64,000 nt of DNA. It comes from Streptomyces flavofungini (GTDB lineage Bacteria > Actinomycetota > Actinomycetes > Streptomycetales > Streptomycetaceae). The notes below the pieces were generated by a model. The model was not told the origin of the DNA. It made no database searches and saw only the letters and a list, made by a program, of their open reading frames with translations. Numbering within the stretch: the first letter of the stretch is position 1; every line of letters begins with the position of its first letter. The translations under genes were made by a program, and so were the position numbers. Of this stretch, positions 1 through 8,876 are shown piece after piece. The stretch lies in assembly GCF_030388665.1 (NCBI RefSeq), contig NZ_CP128846.1, positions 4,104,501-4,168,500 of the forward strand. The letters run 5' to 3'.

Positions 1-1
1 G

Positions 2-1543
2 CCTGGGCAGGAGCCGTCGCCCGCCGAGACCGCCGAGCCGTCGCCCCCCGAAGGGAGTACGGAAGCGGCCTTGGGCCAGAACGCGGCCAAGGCGGGGAAG
101 GCGGCCACCGAAGGGAACACAGCCACCGCAGAGAAGGCAGCCACTACAGAGACCACCGAGCACGCAGAGGACGCACACAGCGCAGACGGCGCAGACGGCG
201 CCGAGGAGGCCGAACGCGCGGCCGACACGGCAGCCGCCGTGTCCGAACGGCGGCTGCACCCCGTCACGCCCCTGCGCCGCGCCTGGGCGCCGGTCGCGGT
301 CCTCGTCGGCTGGGCCTTCCACGACCCGGACGGCACCCAGCGCCGCCTGTCCGAGCTGACGGCGGCGACGCTCGCGCTCGGCGCCACGGCCGTGGTGGTG
401 GGCGGAGCTCTGTACGGCTTCCTGAGCTGGTGGTTCACGCACTTCGCCGTTACGGACACGGAGCTGCGCATCCGCACCGGACTGCTGTTCCGGCGCACCG
501 CGCACATCCGCCTCGACCGGTTGCAGGCCGTCGACGTGACGCAGCCGCTCGCGGCCCGCCTCGTGGGCGTGGCCAAGCTCAAACTGGACGTGATCGGCAC
601 CGAGAAGAAGGACGAGCTGGCCTACCTGGACGAGAAGCACGCCGCCGCGCTGCGCGCCGAACTGCTCGCGCGGGCGGCGGGTTTCGCCCCGGAGACGGCC
701 CGCGAGGTCGGCGAGGCGCCCGTGCGGAACCTGCTGCACGTGGATCCCCGCATGCTCGCCGTGTCGCTGCTCCTGACCGGCGCGCCCTGGGTGCTCCTGG
801 TGGCCGCGCTGGTCGTGCCGACGGTGCTGTGGCTGATCACGCACAACGCGTGGACGGTCATCGCGACGGCGCTGCCGATGCTGGGCGGCGCGTTCGCGAG
901 CAGTGTGGGCCGGTTCATCGCGGAGTACGACTGGCGGGTGGGCGAGTCGCCCGACGGCCTGCGCATCGACCACGGGCTGCTCGACAAGGCGCACGAGACG
1001 GTGCCGCCGGGGCGTGTGCAGACGGTGCACGTGGTCGAGCCGATGCTGTGGCGGCGCCTGGACTGGGTGCGCGTCGAGCTGGACGTGGCCGGTTCGTCGA
1101 ACAGCGTCCTGGTGCCGGTCGCCCCGCGCGCGCTCGCCGAGTCGGTGATCGCGCAGGTGCTGCCCGGGGCGCGGGTACCGGCGGCGAGCGAACTGTCCCG
1201 CCCGCCGGACAGGGCCGCGTGGTGCGTCCCGGTGTGGTGGCGCGGCTACGGCCTCTCGGTCACCGACGCGGTCTTCGCCGCCCGCCACGGCCTCCTCCGG
1301 CGCCGCCTCTCCCTGGTCCCGCACGCGAAGGTGCAGAGCGTACGACTGACCCAGGGCCCCTGGGAACGCTTCAAGGACGTCGCCGACGTGAAGGTGGACA
1401 CGGGGGCCGACAAGACGGTCACAGCCCGCCTACGGAGCACGGAGGAGGCCACCGAACTCCTGCGCGCCCAGGCGGAACGCTCCCGCACGGGGCGGCGGGA
1501 GGCGCTGCCGGATCGGTGGATGGTGGGTGGGGCGGGGGGTTGA
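2..1543 (+). CDS. bPH2 (PH-like) domain membrane protein, 5' end cut by window edge
   Basis: The reading frame is open to the left edge, so the true start lies outside the window. A TTG at 71 is a possible internal start but has no convincing ribosome site. An Ala/Glu/Thr-rich, probably disordered N-terminal stretch (about 60 residues after position 71) is followed by a hydrophobic pair near residues 70-122 (counted from 71). A PH-like segment with the pattern TDTELRIRTGLLFRR comes next, then two membrane helices (about 228-278), a second PH-like copy and a third near the C-terminus. This layout fits the YdbS/YdbT-type bPH2 family of membrane proteins. Their biochemical role is not established. 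In other actinomycetes such a gene usually follows a smaller PH-domain gene, which would lie just left of this window (inference). Confidence 0.8.
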   Translation, partial: PGQEPSPAETAEPSPPEGSTEAALGQNAAKAGKAATEGNTATAEKAATTETTEHAEDAHSADGADGAEEAERAADTAAAVSERRLHPVTPLRRAWAPVAVLVGWAFHDPDGTQRRLSELTAATLALGATAVVVGGALYGFLSWWFTHFAVTDTELRIRTGLLFRRTAHIRLDRLQAVDVTQPLAARLVGVAKLKLDVIGTEKKDELAYLDEKHAAALRAELLARAAGFAPETAREVGEAPVRNLLHVDPRMLAVSLLLTGAPWVLLVAALVVPTVLWLITHNAWTVIATALPMLGGAFASSVGRFIAEYDWRVGESPDGLRIDHGLLDKAHETVPPGRVQTVHVVEPMLWRRLDWVRVELDVAGSSNSVLVPVAPRALAESVIAQVLPGARVPAASELSRPPDRAAWCVPVWWRGYGLSVTDAVFAARHGLLRRRLSLVPHAKVQSVRLTQGPWERFKDVADVKVDTGADKTVTARLRSTEEATELLRAQAERSRTGRREALPDRWMVGGAGG

Positions 1544-1740
1544 GAGCGGGGCGCTGTAGGGGGTGGTGAGCGGCGCGTGGCGGTGAGGCGGGGACGGAGA
1601 GTGAGGCGCCGCAGGGCGTGGTCAGCGGCGCGTGGCGGTGCGGCAGGCGTTGAGAGCGGGACGCCGCAGAGCGTGGTCATCGGCGCGGCAGGCGTTGAGA
1701 GCGGGACGCTGTAGGCGTTGAGAAGCGGGACGCCGCAGGG
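1537..1740. repeat. Decayed tandem repeat after the PH-domain gene
   Basis: A core of the form GGCGTTGAGAGCGGGACGC occurs at about 1645 and 1690, 45 bp apart. Degenerate copies lie near 1537 (covering the stop codon of the PH-domain gene) and 1713. A second word, GCGGCGCGTGGCGGTG, occurs at about 1571 and 1626. The copies are imperfect, so this looks like an old slippage-generated minisatellite. Confidence 0.55.
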
Positions 1741-1972
1741 GTGGTGAGCGGCGTGTGCTGGGGCCGAGGGCGGGCGGCACGGCCGAAGCCCGGGGGTGCG
1801 TCGCGTCCTGGTTGAACAGGTGGGCGGGTGGGAGACCGGCTGCCGCGCAGCGGCGGTCGAGGGAGGGCGCGCGGCGACCCGGCGACAAGGCCCGCAGGAC
1901 CACCAGCGCCGGAGGGCGCCCCGCGTCCCACCACGGCGGCGGCCGACCCAAGGCGCCCCGGCCAGGGGAACG
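1544..1972. other. Intergenic region, 429 bp, repeat-rich
   Basis: This gap lies between the convergent ends of the PH-domain gene and the coiled-coil membrane protein. Its left half is a decayed tandem repeat (annotated separately). Its centre, near 1814-1860, has a GC-rich block containing GTGGGCGGGTGGGA that recurs near 47179. I find no credible gene. The open frames across it are Arg/Pro-rich shadows. Confidence 0.6.
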
Positions 1973-3328
1973 CTACGCGCGCAGTGCGGTGCGCAGCCCC
2001 TCCACGTCGATCTGCTCCGTCTCGTCGTGGGCCGTCAGGTCGATGACCTGACCCACCCCGCGCTCGGCGTCCGTCGCCGCGTCCGACGGCCTGAACTCGG
2101 CCTCGGCCTCCGCCTTGTGCACCGCGAGGGCCTCCTCGCCGACCACGTCCGCGAGGTCCTCGTTCTGCACGGCTTCCAGGGCGGCCGGAGCCACGCTCTT
2201 CGCGGACGTGCTCTTCGTACCGAAGAAGTCGAAGCCACCCTCGCCCGCGGGCCGACGCGTCCGCGCGGGCGGCACCACGGCCGCCGCGGTGGGAACCGCG
2301 AAGTGACCGGCGACCGCGCGCTCGTGACCGTGCCCGTCGGCCGCCACGGGCTTCCCCGGGCCGTCACCGCCGTCCACGTCGGCAGCGTCGGCGTCGGCGA
2401 CATCGGCGGCGTCGAGCCCACCCGTGGTCACCGAAGGCCGCGCCTCGACCCGCGCCCGCGCCAGCCGGTCGAGCGCGTCGTTGGCACGCCCGTACAGCGA
2501 GGGCGTGGGACTCGCCCCCGGCCGGACCGCCACCCGGGCGTCTCCGGAAGCCCCGGAAGCCCCGCGGTCCTTGGCGGAACCAGCCACATCGAAGGACGCC
2601 TCGGACACCGCGCCCTCACCCGACGAACCGGACTCCACGGAATCCACTGACTCCATGGACCCGGCGGACTCCACAGACCCGGCGGACTCCACAGACCCGG
2701 CGGACTCCTCAGACCCAGCAGCCGAAGCGGCATCCCCCGCCCCGTCCAGGGCCGCGTCCGGGACCCCGTCCGCTCCAGCGGAAACTCCCGCCTCCGCAGC
2801 AGCCCCCGCCTCTTCCTCGGCCCCCGCTCCCGCCCCCGGCGGCAACGCCCGCGTGGGCGTGGGCGCCTCTGTGGACGCCTCTATGGCGAGCAGCCGCCGC
2901 CCCTCGAGGGCGCTCGCTCGCTCCGTCTCCGCCGTCGCGTACCGCCGCAGCAGTGCCGCGTGCTCGTTGCGGAGGGCCGCGAGTTCGGCCCGCTTGGAGC
3001 GCAGCTTGGCCTCCAGCTTGGTGCGCAGCTCGCGCGACTCCTCCAGGTCGGACTCGGCCTCGGCTATGCGCTCGTCGTAGCGCCACTCGTCGCTCGCCCG
3101 CGCCCGGCTCAGCTCGGCGACGCGTTTGCCCGCGGACCTGTCCCACTGGCGCATGACGACCGAGCCGATGACGGCACTCGCGGCCGCCGCGGCGACGAGT
3201 CCGCGCAGCACGACGGGTTCCGCGAACATCCAGGCGCCGCCGGCGCAGACGAGGGAGAAGCCTGCGACCGCCGACGGAGGAAGCAGCCTGTGCAATGGTG
3301 GGGAATGGCGGTGACGTCCACGTGGCAT
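1973..3328 (-). CDS. Membrane-anchored coiled-coil protein, unknown function
   Basis: Start chosen at the ATG at 3328 (MPRGRHRHSPP). The frame extends further upstream, but only as low-quality Gly/Arg-rich sequence. The 451-residue product has two adjacent hydrophobic segments (about 19-37 and 40-59), then a long charged heptad-rich stretch (about 65-145, rich in Glu, Arg, Ala and Leu) that should form a coiled coil. A low-complexity Ala/Glu/Ser-rich region follows. It contains repeated Ser-Val-Glu-Ser-Ala-Gly units encoded by an 18-bp tandem repeat at about 2650-2710. The C-terminus is acidic. No enzyme motif is visible. A scaffold or envelope role is possible but is only inference. The neighbouring importer operon reads in the same direction, but a hairpin at 3529-3561 separates the two. 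Confidence 0.65.
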   Translation of the reverse strand: MPRGRHRHSPPLHRLLPPSAVAGFSLVCAGGAWMFAEPVVLRGLVAAAAASAVIGSVVMRQWDRSAGKRVAELSRARASDEWRYDERIAEAESDLEESRELRTKLEAKLRSKRAELAALRNEHAALLRRYATAETERASALEGRRLLAIEASTEAPTPTRALPPGAGAGAEEEAGAAAEAGVSAGADGVPDAALDGAGDAASAAGSEESAGSVESAGSVESAGSMESVDSVESGSSGEGAVSEASFDVAGSAKDRGASGASGDARVAVRPGASPTPSLYGRANDALDRLARARVEARPSVTTGGLDAADVADADAADVDGGDGPGKPVAADGHGHERAVAGHFAVPTAAAVVPPARTRRPAGEGGFDFFGTKSTSAKSVAPAALEAVQNEDLADVVGEEALAVHKAEAEAEFRPSDAATDAERGVGQVIDLTAHDETEQIDVEGLRTALRA

Positions 3329-3528
3329 GGCCAGAAACTTACCGCGCGTAGGCGAAGTCTGGTGCCCCGCCCGCCAAATTCCCGGTGCCCCCACCACAAC
3401 TCCCCACCCCGCCGAGCCACTTCCTCTTGGAAGCGCCACTCCATCTCCTCCGCGCGGATTCCGCAACCCGGCACGCGCCGCTTCCGCATTCCGCCACGAA
3501 GGCTCCCCGAGGATCCGGAGTTCGGCCT

Positions 3529-3561
3529 GGCCCGGGACCGCGCGGAGTGCCCGCCCGGGCC
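3529..3561 (-). terminator. Hairpin terminator after the importer operon
   Basis: GGCCCGGG at 3529-3536 pairs with CCCGGGCC at 3554-3561, an 8-bp perfect stem with a 17-base loop. It lies just past the stop codon of the substrate-binding protein gene. There is no U-run, as is common for Streptomyces terminators. Confidence 0.4.
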
Positions 3562-3571
3562 GTACGGGGGC

Positions 3572-4534
3572 CTACTTCTTGATCAGCCCCTTGGACTCCA
3601 GATACTCCTTGGCGACATCCGCCTCCTTCTCGCGCTCCGCGTCGACCTTGCGGTTGAGTTCGATGAGATCGTCGGTCGTGAGCGTCTTGGTGACCTTGGC
3701 GAGCGCCGCGGCTATCTTCTTGTCGCCCGCCTCCTTCTCGTTGACCACGGGAAGGATGTTGTCGGCGTTCTGGAGCTTCTTGTCGTCCTCCAGGATCACG
3801 AGGCCGAAGTTCTTCAGCGTCGCGTCCGTGGTCGTCGTCAGGACGAGCTGGTCCGTGCCGTTCTTCACGGCCTGCTTGGACTGGGTGGTGCCGACGCCCT
3901 TGGGGTCGATTCCGGCGACGTCGATGCCGTACTTCTTCTTCAGGCCGGGCGCGCAGAACGGCCGCGTCTCGCATTCGTCACCGGCGGCGATCCGGACCTT
4001 CTCGCCGGACTTTCCAAGATCGGAAAGCGTCTTGAGCTTGTGCTCCTTGGCGTAATCCGCGGTCACCGCGAAGGCGTTCTGGTCCACGGCCTCGCCCGCC
4101 GGGAGCGCCTTCAGGCCGCGCGCGCCGGCGAGCTTCGTGAGCTCTCCGTAGGTCGCGTCGAGATCGCTGGAGGCGAGCGGCTTCGCGTCCGCGCCGTTCT
4201 TCTTCAGGTTGAGGAATTCCGTGAGGGTGGCGGCGTATTCGGGCGCGACGTCGATGGTGCCCTTCTTCAGCTCGGGCTCGTACACCTCGCGGTTCTGCAC
4301 GGTCTTGACCGACGCGTCGTACCCGGCGTCGCGCAGGACGCCCGCGTACAGCTCGGCGAGCACCTTCTGCTCGGTGAACCGCGCCGAGCCGACCACGATC
4401 TTGCCCTTGCCGCCGTCGGACCCCTTGTCGTCCTCCAGGCTGTCGCCGCCGCACGCGGTCAGCCCCGCGGTCAGCGCCACGACGGCCGTGGCCGCCCCTG
4501 CCATCCGTCGCGCGCGACGCGTCCTGCTGTTCAT
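3572..4534 (-). CDS. Glycine betaine/choline-type ABC importer, substrate-binding lipoprotein
   Basis: 320 residues starting with a twin-Arg-rich n-region, a hydrophobic core and the lipobox LTAC (Cys28), so the protein should be lipid-anchored outside the membrane. From about residue 45 the sequence reads KIVVGSARFTEQKVLAELYA and continues as an OpuAC-type (QAT family) binding domain to the C-terminus, the family that captures glycine betaine, choline, carnitine or proline betaine. The last residues (LESKGLIKK) are typical of the family. It is the first gene after a 78-base gap downstream of the two permease genes on the same strand, and the divergent gene at 6206 encodes the ATPase. The exact ligand cannot be read from sequence. 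Osmoprotection is the usual role. Confidence 0.88.
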   Translation of the reverse strand: MNSRTRRARRMAGAATAVVALTAGLTACGGDSLEDDKGSDGGKGKIVVGSARFTEQKVLAELYAGVLRDAGYDASVKTVQNREVYEPELKKGTIDVAPEYAATLTEFLNLKKNGADAKPLASSDLDATYGELTKLAGARGLKALPAGEAVDQNAFAVTADYAKEHKLKTLSDLGKSGEKVRIAAGDECETRPFCAPGLKKKYGIDVAGIDPKGVGTTQSKQAVKNGTDQLVLTTTTDATLKNFGLVILEDDKKLQNADNILPVVNEKEAGDKKIAAALAKVTKTLTTDDLIELNRKVDAEREKEADVAKEYLESKGLIKK

Positions 4535-4612
4535 CGGTGAACCACCATTTCGAGAGTTTCCACATCAAGCGTCAAGAAGGGCCTCGGCAGGCACCGGGAA
4601 GGGCCTTGCCAC

Positions 4613-5293
4613 TCACTCGCTCACACGGGCCCGCCCCCGCATCGGATCGAAGATCCACCCGGCGAGGACCAGGACGCCCTCCACGGCCAGCGCGAGCAGC
4701 GCCACCAGGAAGGCACCGGCGACGACCTGCGGAGTGTTCTGGAGGTTGAACCCGGCCGTGATGATCCGCCCGAGGCCCCCCTCCCCCGCCATCGCGGCGA
4801 GCGTGGCCGTGGCGACGACCTGCACCGCCGCCGACCGGACGCCCGTCATGATCAGCGGGTACGCGAGCGGCAGTTCGACGCGCGCGAACAGCTGGCGCCC
4901 GCTCATGCCCATGCCGCGCGCCGCCTCGACCACCGACCGGTCCACCTCGCGCATGCCGATGTAGGCGTTGGTGAGCAGCGGCGGCACGGCGAAGAGGACC
5001 AGCGCGATGAGCGTCGGCAGGTCCCCGTGCTCGCCGAGCGGGGTGAGGGTGAGCAGGATGAGGACGGCGAGCGTGGGCACCGCACGGCCCACGTTGGAGA
5101 TGTTGACCGCGAGCGCGCCGCCCTTGCCGATGTGGCCGAGCACCATGGCGATCGGCAGCGCGATCAGGCAGGCCACGGCGAGGCACACGCCGCTGAAGTA
5201 CAGATGCTCGGCGAGCCGGTGCCACACCCCCTTCTCGCCCTGCCAGTTGGCGGACGTGGTCAGCCAGTCGTAGGCACCGGATATCGCGTTCAT
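4613..5293 (-). CDS. Quaternary-amine ABC importer permease (second of the pair)
   Basis: 226 residues, nearly all hydrophobic, with about five to six membrane helices. The permease EAA-type loop is visible near residues 110-145 (MREVDRSVVEAARGMGM, then GRQLFARVELPLAYPLI), where the ATPase docks. The start ATG at 5293 overlaps the stop of the upstream permease (ATGA), so the two are translationally coupled. The family is BPD_transp_1, OpuCB/OpuCD-like. Together with the other permease it forms the membrane channel for the binding protein encoded at 3572-4534. Confidence 0.88.
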   Translation of the reverse strand: MNAISGAYDWLTTSANWQGEKGVWHRLAEHLYFSGVCLAVACLIALPIAMVLGHIGKGGALAVNISNVGRAVPTLAVLILLTLTPLGEHGDLPTLIALVLFAVPPLLTNAYIGMREVDRSVVEAARGMGMSGRQLFARVELPLAYPLIMTGVRSAAVQVVATATLAAMAGEGGLGRIITAGFNLQNTPQVVAGAFLVALLALAVEGVLVLAGWIFDPMRGRARVSE

Positions 5294-6030
5294 ACGGGCT
5301 CAGCCACCTTGGCCACGCTCTTGGCCGCGTCCGCCTTGCGCGCGAAGCGGCCCGGTCGTATTCGATGAGCTCGGGTCCAGGGCGTCAGGAGCCGCTGGAG
5401 GGCGAGGAGCAGCAGGTCGGCCGCGATGGCGAGCGCGACGCACAGCGCCGATGCCGTGAGCACCTGCGCCTTGAACTGGGTGTCGAGGCCGTCGAGGATC
5501 AGCGTGCCGAGGCCGCCGTAGTCCACGATCGCGCCGACGGTGGTGAGGGCGACCGTGGAGACCGTCGTGATCCGCACTCCGGCGAGCAATGCCGGAAGTG
5601 CGAGGGGCAATTCCACTTCCCACAGCAGCCGGAGCGGGCCGTATCCCATCCCCTTGGCGGCTTCTCTGGCTTCTTCGGGAACCGCCTGGAGTCCCGCGAG
5701 GATGTTCCGCACGAGGATCGTCAGCGAATACAGCACGAGGCCCGTGACGACCAGGGACGCCGACAGGCCGAAGAACGGAAGCAGCAGCGAGAACATCGCC
5801 AGGGACGGAATCGAGTACAACACGGTCGTGACGCCGAGAATCGGTGCCGCGAGGAAGCGCCAGCGGCGCGCGAGCAGCGCCAGGGGCAGCGCGACGGCCA
5901 CTCCTATCGCCACCGACGCGGCCGTGATCGCCACGTGCTCCACCGTCGCGTCGATCAATTCCTGGCTGCGGGACCGGACGTACTCCCCGCAGATCCAGTC
6001 GTTCGCCACCAGGCAGTCGCGCTTGCTCAC
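5290..6030 (-). CDS. Quaternary-amine ABC importer permease (first of the pair)
   Basis: 246 residues from a GTG start at 6030, chosen because a strong ribosome site (GGGGGAGG) sits just upstream. A longer in-frame extension to 6090 lacks such a site and reads unlike a leader. The N-terminus (CLVANDWICGEYVRSRSQEL) is typical of actinobacterial members of this family. About six helices follow, with an EAA loop (LQAVPEEAREAAKGMGYGP then LLWEVELPLALPALL). It leads the minus-strand operon permease, permease, binding protein. The ATPase gene is transcribed away from it across 175 bp, so the two transcripts share one divergent control region. Confidence 0.87.
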   Translation of the reverse strand: MSKRDCLVANDWICGEYVRSRSQELIDATVEHVAITAASVAIGVAVALPLALLARRWRFLAAPILGVTTVLYSIPSLAMFSLLLPFFGLSASLVVTGLVLYSLTILVRNILAGLQAVPEEAREAAKGMGYGPLRLLWEVELPLALPALLAGVRITTVSTVALTTVGAIVDYGGLGTLILDGLDTQFKAQVLTASALCVALAIAADLLLLALQRLLTPWTRAHRIRPGRFARKADAAKSVAKVAEPV

Positions 6031-6205
6031 CCGCCCCACCTCCCCCGAAAGCCCGTCACCATGCCCTGCCGGACACGTGCCGAAAGCCACATGTTCCGCT
6101 GACTGGTGACCCTAACCCCGAGCACTGACAATCACCGAGACGCAGAGAGGCTCTTCGTGCCGGCGCAACACGGCCTTCACAGAACACGCGCCACAATGGG
6201 GAATC

Positions 6206-7369
6206 ATGATCCGGTTCGAGAACGTGACCAAGCGGTACGCGGACGGCACAACGGCCGTCGACGACCTGTCCTTCGAGGTCAGCGAGGGTGAACTGGTCAC
6301 GCTCGTCGGCCCGTCGGGCTGCGGCAAGACCACGACGATGAAAATGGTGAACCGGCTCATCGAGCCCACCAGCGGGCGGATATTCCTCGACGGCGACGAC
6401 ATATCCGGAATCGACCCCGTCCAACTCCGGCGCCGAATCGGCTATGTCATCCAGCAGGTCGGTCTGTTCCCGCACAAGACGGTCCTGGACAACACGGCGA
6501 CCGTGCCGCACCTGCTCGGCGTGAAGCGCGCCAAGGCCCGCGAGCGCGCCGCCGAACTCCTCGACCTCGTCGGCCTCGACCCGGCCACCTTCGGCGACCG
6601 CTATCCCGAGCAGCTCTCCGGCGGCCAGCGCCAACGCGTGGGCGTGGCAAGGGCCCTGGCGGCCGACCCGCCGGTGCTCCTGATGGACGAGCCGTTCGGC
6701 GCGGTCGACCCGGTGGTGCGCGAGCACCTGCAGAACGAGTTCCTCCGCCTCCAGCAGGCCGTGCGCAAGACCGTGCTGTTCGTCACGCACGACATCGAGG
6801 AGGCCGTCCGCCTCGGCGACCGCATCGCCGTCTACGGCCACGGCCGGATCGAGCAGTTCGACACCCCCTCGACCGTCCTCGGTGCCCCCGCGACCGAGTA
6901 CGTCGCCGACTTCGTGGGGGCGGACCGGGGTCTGAAGCGGCTCTCGGTGACCCCCATCGAGGAGGGCGACCTGGAGCAGCCGCCCGTCGTGCACCTCGAC
7001 GACCCGCTGCCCAAGGAGTTCGACGCGGACGCCCGCTGGGCCGTCGTCCTGGACGGCGAGAACAACCTGCACGGCTGGCTCTCCGCCGAGCACGCGCGCG
7101 TGGGCACCGGCACGGTGGGCGAGCACGCCCGCCGGATGGAGGCGTGGCTGCCGGTGGGCGCGAGCCTGAAGCAGGCGTTCTCGACGATGCTCCAGCACGA
7201 CGCGGGCTGGATCGCGGTGATCGACGAGAAGAGCGAGGGCCGGTTCCTCGGGGTGCTCACCCCGGCCCGGCTGCACGAGGCGCTGCGCCGCTCGACAGCG
7301 GCGGACGCGCGGGACATCCCGCGCGAGGCGGTGGAGCTGGAGACGGTGGCCTCGGTGCCGGGGGCCTGA
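6206..7369 (+). CDS. Quaternary-amine ABC importer ATPase
   Basis: 387 residues. Walker A GPSGCGKTT (35-43), signature LSGGQ (137-141) and Walker B VLLMDEP (157-163) are all intact, followed by a switch histidine in FVTHDIEEA. The first 240 residues are a standard ProV/OpuCA-type ATPase. The C-terminal 130 residues occupy the place of the tandem CBS domains that sense ionic strength in OpuA-type transporters, and the ending (WIAVIDEKSEGRFLGVLTPARL) resembles the end of a CBS domain. The ATPase should power the permeases at 4613-6030. Start ATG at 6206. The spacing to GGGG upstream is short, so this is a moderate ribosome site. Confidence 0.9.
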   Translation: MIRFENVTKRYADGTTAVDDLSFEVSEGELVTLVGPSGCGKTTTMKMVNRLIEPTSGRIFLDGDDISGIDPVQLRRRIGYVIQQVGLFPHKTVLDNTATVPHLLGVKRAKARERAAELLDLVGLDPATFGDRYPEQLSGGQRQRVGVARALAADPPVLLMDEPFGAVDPVVREHLQNEFLRLQQAVRKTVLFVTHDIEEAVRLGDRIAVYGHGRIEQFDTPSTVLGAPATEYVADFVGADRGLKRLSVTPIEEGDLEQPPVVHLDDPLPKEFDADARWAVVLDGENNLHGWLSAEHARVGTGTVGEHARRMEAWLPVGASLKQAFSTMLQHDAGWIAVIDEKSEGRFLGVLTPARLHEALRRSTAADARDIPREAVELETVASVPGA

Positions 7370-7393
7370 CCGCCCCGGTACCGCCCAGCGGAC

Positions 7394-7432
7394 GCTTCCG
7401 GCGCGGGCCGGATGTCGGCCCGCGCCGGAAGC
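7394..7432 (+). terminator. Strong hairpin terminator after the importer ATPase gene
   Basis: GCTTCCGGCGCGGGCC at 7394-7409 pairs perfectly with 7417-7432, a 16-bp stem with a 7-base loop, 24 bases past the ATPase stop codon. As an inverted repeat it could also serve the convergent esterase gene. Confidence 0.75.
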
Positions 7433-7438
7433 CGCCTC

Positions 7439-7547
7439 ACGGCCGACGGCGCCGACTCACGTCCGACGGCGCCGACTCACGTCCGACGACATCGGCGCAC
7501 GTCCGACGCATCGGCGCACGACTGACGACATCAGCGCACGTCCGACC
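7439..7547. repeat. 20-bp tandem repeat overlapping the esterase stop codon
   Basis: About five imperfect 20-bp units of the form ACGTCCGACGNCNTCGGCGC start near 7459, 7479, 7499, 7518 and 7538. The last unit supplies the final codons (Asp-Val-Arg-stop) of the esterase gene on the minus strand. Confidence 0.6.
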
Positions 7548-8664
7548 CTCCGGTCAGCCGTCCGCTCATCCACACCAGCGACGCCGGGATCTCACGCCGC
7601 CAGGTGTTGAAGTTGTGGCCCCCGCTCTCCAGGGTGATCGACGACACCCGGGTCGGTGCCTTGACCTTGTCGATGAACTTCTTGGTGTCCTTGAAGTTGC
7701 CCTCGCCCTTCTTGCTGGTGGTCACCAGGAGGGAGGTCTTGGGCGGCGGCATGTGGTCGAGGTACCACATCAGGTCGGCGCGCCGCTCCAGGTCCTTGTC
7801 GCCGTGGAACAGGTTGCCGGTCGTCACGTCCTGGGCGGCCTTGTAGTACGCGGACAGGCCGACCGCGGCGCCGTACACGCCGGGGTGGTGCATGGCGACC
7901 TTCAGGGCGCAGTAGCCGCCCGTGGAGTCGCCGATGATGCCCCAGCTGTCGGGCTTCTTGCCGACCCGGTAATGCGCGGAGATGGCGTCCGGCAGGTCCT
8001 TGGCGAAGAACGTCTCGGACTGCGGGCCGCCGGGGATGTCCACGCACTCGGTGTCCCGGGGCGGCGCCACGGTCGGCCGCAGCATGACCAGGATCATCGG
8101 CTGCATCTTGCCGTCCTTGGCCTGCCGGTGGGCCGTCTGCGGGTAGTGCAGTCCCTTGATGAGGGCCTCCGCGGTGCCGGGGTAGCCGGTGAGGACGGCG
8201 GCGGCGGGGAAGGTGCGGTGCTTGAACTGCGGCTGGAAGTACTCCGGCGGCAGATACACGTACGCGGGGCTGGCGATCTTGGAGTTCCGGCCCTGGATGT
8301 CGATCTTCTGGATCTGTCCGCCCACACGGGGGATGCCGCCGCCGGGTACGTCGACGGACTTGGTGTCGACCACCCGGACGGGCCCCTTCTCGCCCTTCAT
8401 GGCGTCGTGGTCCACGACCACGCCCTGCGCCGTCTCCTGGCCGAACAGGTCGGCCCAGGTGGCGTAGAAGCCGAACGCCTGGTTGGCGGAGAGGCCGACC
8501 GACGCGAAGACGGCAAGCTGCGTGGCGAGCAGCAGCCCGACGCGGCCGGTGACGGCGCGCCAGCTGCGGCGTGCGAGCCGCGGCCAGAGCCAGATCGTGC
8601 CGATGAACAGCAGCACGGCCAGCGCTACCGCAAGTGCCAGCACCTTATTGCTCGTGAGACCCAT
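7531..8664 (-). CDS. Membrane-anchored esterase of the antigen-85 / esterase D-like fold
   Basis: 377 residues from the ATG at 8664 (MGLTSNKVLALAV), which has AGGA upstream. Translation from an ATG at 8841 would add a hydrophilic Arg/Lys-rich stretch and is less likely. Two hydrophobic segments (about 6-27 and 42-64) anchor the N-terminus. The outward alpha/beta-hydrolase domain (PF00756 type) has the nucleophile elbow GDSTGG (Ser247) and a His in SGGHNFNTW (His350). The acid partner is probably an Asp between them. Relatives include mycolyltransferases and generic carboxylesterases. Streptomyces lack mycolic acids, so the substrate is unknown. It is divergent from the lysyltransferase-like gene, with about 212 bp between the two starts. 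Confidence 0.8.
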   Translation of the reverse strand: MGLTSNKVLALAVALAVLLFIGTIWLWPRLARRSWRAVTGRVGLLLATQLAVFASVGLSANQAFGFYATWADLFGQETAQGVVVDHDAMKGEKGPVRVVDTKSVDVPGGGIPRVGGQIQKIDIQGRNSKIASPAYVYLPPEYFQPQFKHRTFPAAAVLTGYPGTAEALIKGLHYPQTAHRQAKDGKMQPMILVMLRPTVAPPRDTECVDIPGGPQSETFFAKDLPDAISAHYRVGKKPDSWGIIGDSTGGYCALKVAMHHPGVYGAAVGLSAYYKAAQDVTTGNLFHGDKDLERRADLMWYLDHMPPPKTSLLVTTSKKGEGNFKDTKKFIDKVKAPTRVSSITLESGGHNFNTWRREIPASLVWMSGRLTGGSDVR

Positions 8665-8876
8665 GGGATGATCCTGCCTGCGCTTTCTGCCTGTGCTCTT
8701 CCCGGGGGCGGACCCGTCGGCTCCAGCCGAGCGACGTTCCTTTTCCGCCAGCTTTACACCGGTTTTCCGGCCGGGAGTGAACCCGTGTCCCTGAAGGACC
8801 GTCCTAGAGGGCGCAATATCACCGGACGCCACCTTTGGCACCGGATGGAAGCTCTCTCGCAGAACTACGGGATGCG

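Noticed and set aside
7439..7547. Possible CRISPR array
   Set aside because: Units are contiguous with no spacers, only 20 bp long and diverged. No cas genes are seen in the window.
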